This document shows, one piece after another, positions 7,017 to 8,123 of a DNA stretch of 8,123 nucleotides. This DNA comes from Bacteroidota bacterium (GTDB taxonomy: Bacteria; Bacteroidota; Bacteroidia; Bacteroidales; Prolixibacteraceae), in the NCBI GenBank assembly GCA_030691295.1, contig JAUYEQ010000147.1, positions 1 through 8,123 of the forward strand, read 5' to 3'. The position numbers and the translations under genes are program-made. The notes below the pieces were generated by a model, which saw only the letters and a program-made list of their open reading frames with translations, ran no database searches and was not told the DNA's origin. Each line of letters begins with the position of its first letter. Within the stretch, counting starts at the first letter, position 1.

Positions 7017-7320
7017 ATATTAGAATCTTGTTTGAATCAATACTCTTACGTAGAAAAGGATTGTGGATTGACGAATCCGTCAAAAGATCAACTTTTCGGC
7101 GAAAGAAACTCTCAAGCAAATCCCATAAGGAGATCAATTTTTCTCCTCGTTCAATCGGATCGTTATCGTCAATCTCCACCAGTAAGTCAATGTCGCTTTT
7201 TTCATAATCAAACCGATCGGAAACAGATGAACCAAAAGCATACAGGTATTTTACCTGGTGCTTTTGACACAAAGCTTCAAAATCTTTCTTTCTGGTCGAT
7301 ATCTCATCTTTTACAAACAT
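6985..7320 (-). CDS. MNT-domain minimal nucleotidyltransferase (MntA-like antitoxin)
   Basis: This 111-residue cytoplasmic protein belongs to the polymerase-beta-like minimal nucleotidyltransferases. In MNT-HEPN toxin-antitoxin modules the MNT protein neutralises the HEPN RNase, in characterised cases by adding AMP to it. The active site is complete: AFGSS at 28-32 gives the GS motif (30-31), SDIDLLVEI follows with Asp43 and Asp45, and KVDLLT at 76-81 supplies the third carboxylate, Asp78. The spacing between GS and D-x-D is 11 residues, one more than the usual 10. Length is normal for the family. The only usable start is ATG at 7320, since no other Met occurs in the protein. Its 3' end overlaps the HEPN remnant by 32 nt, and it follows the DUF2807 gene by 39 bp. 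Catalysis looks intact but its natural target is truncated here, so it may be an orphan antitoxin, act on another HEPN protein, or be decaying. Confidence 0.85.
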   Translation of the reverse strand: MFVKDEISTRKKDFEALCQKHQVKYLYAFGSSVSDRFDYEKSDIDLLVEIDDNDPIERGEKLISLWDLLESFFRRKVDLLTDSSIHNPFLRKSIDSNKILIYDRAGEKALV

Positions 7321-7324
7321 GAAT

Positions 7325-7332
7325 CAAATATA
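7325..7332 (-). promoter_or_regulatory. Possible -7 element directly before the MNT gene
   Basis: The minus strand reads TATATTTG, an exact TAnnTTTG match, ending only 4 bp before the MNT start codon. If functional, transcription would begin at or next to the ATG and the message would be leaderless or nearly so. No convincing -33 element is visible. The MNT gene may instead be read through from the DUF2807 gene, because I see no terminator between them. Confidence 0.3.
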
Positions 7333-7359
7333 CAATTCATAAATGGTTTTTCACTTCTG

Positions 7360-8070
7360 CTACTTTGCACTTCTCACCTTACCAGAACCGGTTATTGCCT
7401 GATCGATCATAGGTTTTCCTTTGTAGGTAACATTTCCGGAGCCAGCCATACGGACATACAGGTTGTTATTGGCCTCAACTTCAACATTTCCGGAGCCTGA
7501 AACTTTTACCGTCACATCATCGGCGGGGTATTTCAACCCTTTGAAATTTCCGCTGCCGGAGATGTTCACGCTCAAATCCTGTGCAGCGGTTTCTCCTGCC
7601 AGTACAATATTGCCTGAGCCTGAAATGGTAGTTTTTACACGTTCGGAAGTAAGCTCCGAAAGTTTGATATTTCCGCTTCCGCTAACCGCCAAATCGATGA
7701 TTTTGGATTTGATTTCGTCTTCGGCAATAATATCGCCCGAGCCGGCCACGCCCAATCCGTTAATTTCAGGAGTGGTAATGTAAATGGTGATTTCTCCCGG
7801 ATTAAATGTTGTCCATAAAATGTTCTTGTTGGGAAACCTGATAATCAGTTTGCCATCTTTCACTTCGGTAATTAGTTCTTCCAAGGCCGACGGTTTGGCC
7901 ACAATTTCGAGGTTTTGTTTTGCTCCCTGCACGAGGTGAACTGTTGCTCCAACCCGTAGTGAAATTTCGGTAAAAGGATCGACTTTGCGGGTTTCTTCGT
8001 CAGCCTGAACCTGAATTGCCGACAGGATAAAAGCGAATAAAATGAATGCTGTTGCTAATGTTGTTTTCAT
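7360..8070 (-). CDS. DUF2807 (GIN-domain) secreted beta-repeat protein
   Basis: This 236-residue exported protein belongs to the DUF2807 family, also called the putative auto-transporter adhesin head GIN domain, which is very common in Bacteroidota. Residues 1-23 are a Sec signal peptide (MKTTLATAFILFAFILSAIQVQA). The mature part starts with the characteristic DPFTEISLRVGATVHLVQG (31-49), then a beta-rich region, then seven turns marked by GSG at 110, 131, 151, 172, 192, 210 and 228, mostly as [S/A]GSG[N/D]. The 18-21-residue spacing predicts a right-handed parallel beta-helix with the GSG turns stacked. There is no lipobox, transmembrane helix or sorting domain, so it should be periplasmic or secreted. 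The biochemical role of the family is not established. The 53 bp upstream to the window edge show no exact TAnnTTTG element. It is not obviously connected to the sugar operon, being separated by the terminator at 6826-6860. Confidence 0.9.
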   Translation of the reverse strand: MKTTLATAFILFAFILSAIQVQADEETRKVDPFTEISLRVGATVHLVQGAKQNLEIVAKPSALEELITEVKDGKLIIRFPNKNILWTTFNPGEITIYITTPEINGLGVAGSGDIIAEDEIKSKIIDLAVSGSGNIKLSELTSERVKTTISGSGNIVLAGETAAQDLSVNISGSGNFKGLKYPADDVTVKVSGSGNVEVEANNNLYVRMAGSGNVTYKGKPMIDQAITGSGKVRSAK

Positions 8071-8094
8071 GATTCTTATTTAATTGATTGTTTG

Positions 8095-8108
8095 TTCTGA
8101 ACTTCTAA
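8095..8108. repeat. 14-bp direct repeat, copy 2
   Basis: TTCTGAACTTCTAA, identical to 6872-6885 and in the same orientation, lies 24 bp upstream of the DUF2807 start codon. See copy 1 for the possible meaning. Confidence 0.35.
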
Positions 8109-8123
8109 ACGAATTTATAGACG

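Noticed and set aside
7411..7747. Regularly repeated DNA words such as TTTCCGGAGCC/TTTCCGCTGCCGG, considered as a tandem DNA repeat or CRISPR-like array
   Set aside because: The spacing of about 54-63 bp follows the 18-21-residue protein repeat of DUF2807, and the units vary at synonymous sites; there are no conserved full-length repeats or unique spacers.
7463..7783. Plus-strand 106-codon frame rich in Pro/Glu repeats
   Set aside because: It is the antisense shadow of the GSG-repeat codons of the DUF2807 gene; the apparent protein repeat simply mirrors the true one.

Overview
The window comes from a member of the Bacteroidota. The evidence is a SusC/SusD outer-membrane pair, a DUF2807 'GSG-repeat' secreted protein, A-rich leaders without a strong Shine-Dalgarno sequence, and matches to the Bacteroidota -7 promoter element (TAnnTTTG). 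The protein style suggests a free-living, glycan-degrading member of Bacteroidales/Marinilabiliales, but I cannot place it more finely by eye. Every gene I can support lies on the minus strand, so the biological order runs from high to low coordinates.

Region A (8070 to about 6826) is a small accessory block. It holds a DUF2807 secreted beta-repeat protein (8070-7360), then an intact MNT-type minimal nucleotidyltransferase (7320-6985). A 44-codon remnant of its HEPN (DUF86/HepT-like) partner overlaps the end of the MNT gene (7016-6882). A strong bidirectional rho-independent terminator (6860-6826) closes the block. The HEPN remnant stops long before its catalytic R-x4-6-H motif, so the antitoxin/AMPylase-like half appears to have outlived the toxin half.

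Region B (6825-6585) is a dense control region ahead of the sugar operon. It contains a perfect 14-bp LacI/GalR-type palindrome with a central CG (6695-6708). It also contains a family of ATGTWACAT-like quasi-palindromes stepped at about 20, 40 and 21 bp (6651-6741), a Bacteroidota -7 element (6621-6614), and a perfect 8-bp inverted repeat across the expected transcription start and leader (6591-6615).

Region C (6584 to 1) is a sugar-utilisation operon. It encodes an MFS sugar-porter symporter, a PfkB-family fructokinase, a SusC-like TonB-dependent transporter, and the first 325 codons of a SusD-like lipoprotein that runs off the window at base 1. The simplest reading is a fructan/sucrose polysaccharide utilisation locus. 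SusD would bind oligosaccharide at the cell surface and SusC would import it into the periplasm. A GH32 enzyme, not visible and expected beyond base 1, would release fructose. The MFS protein would move fructose into the cytoplasm and the kinase would phosphorylate it. The fructose assignment is an inference from kinase plus transporter plus SusCD synteny, as in the characterised Bacteroides thetaiotaomicron levan locus. The LacI-type site suggests control by a LacI-family regulator rather than the hybrid two-component sensor used there.

I saw no tRNA, rRNA, CRISPR array, insertion sequence or plus-strand gene. The most interesting items are the operator architecture at 6591-6741 and the amputated MNT/HEPN module. 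I do not see a clearly novel multi-gene system.
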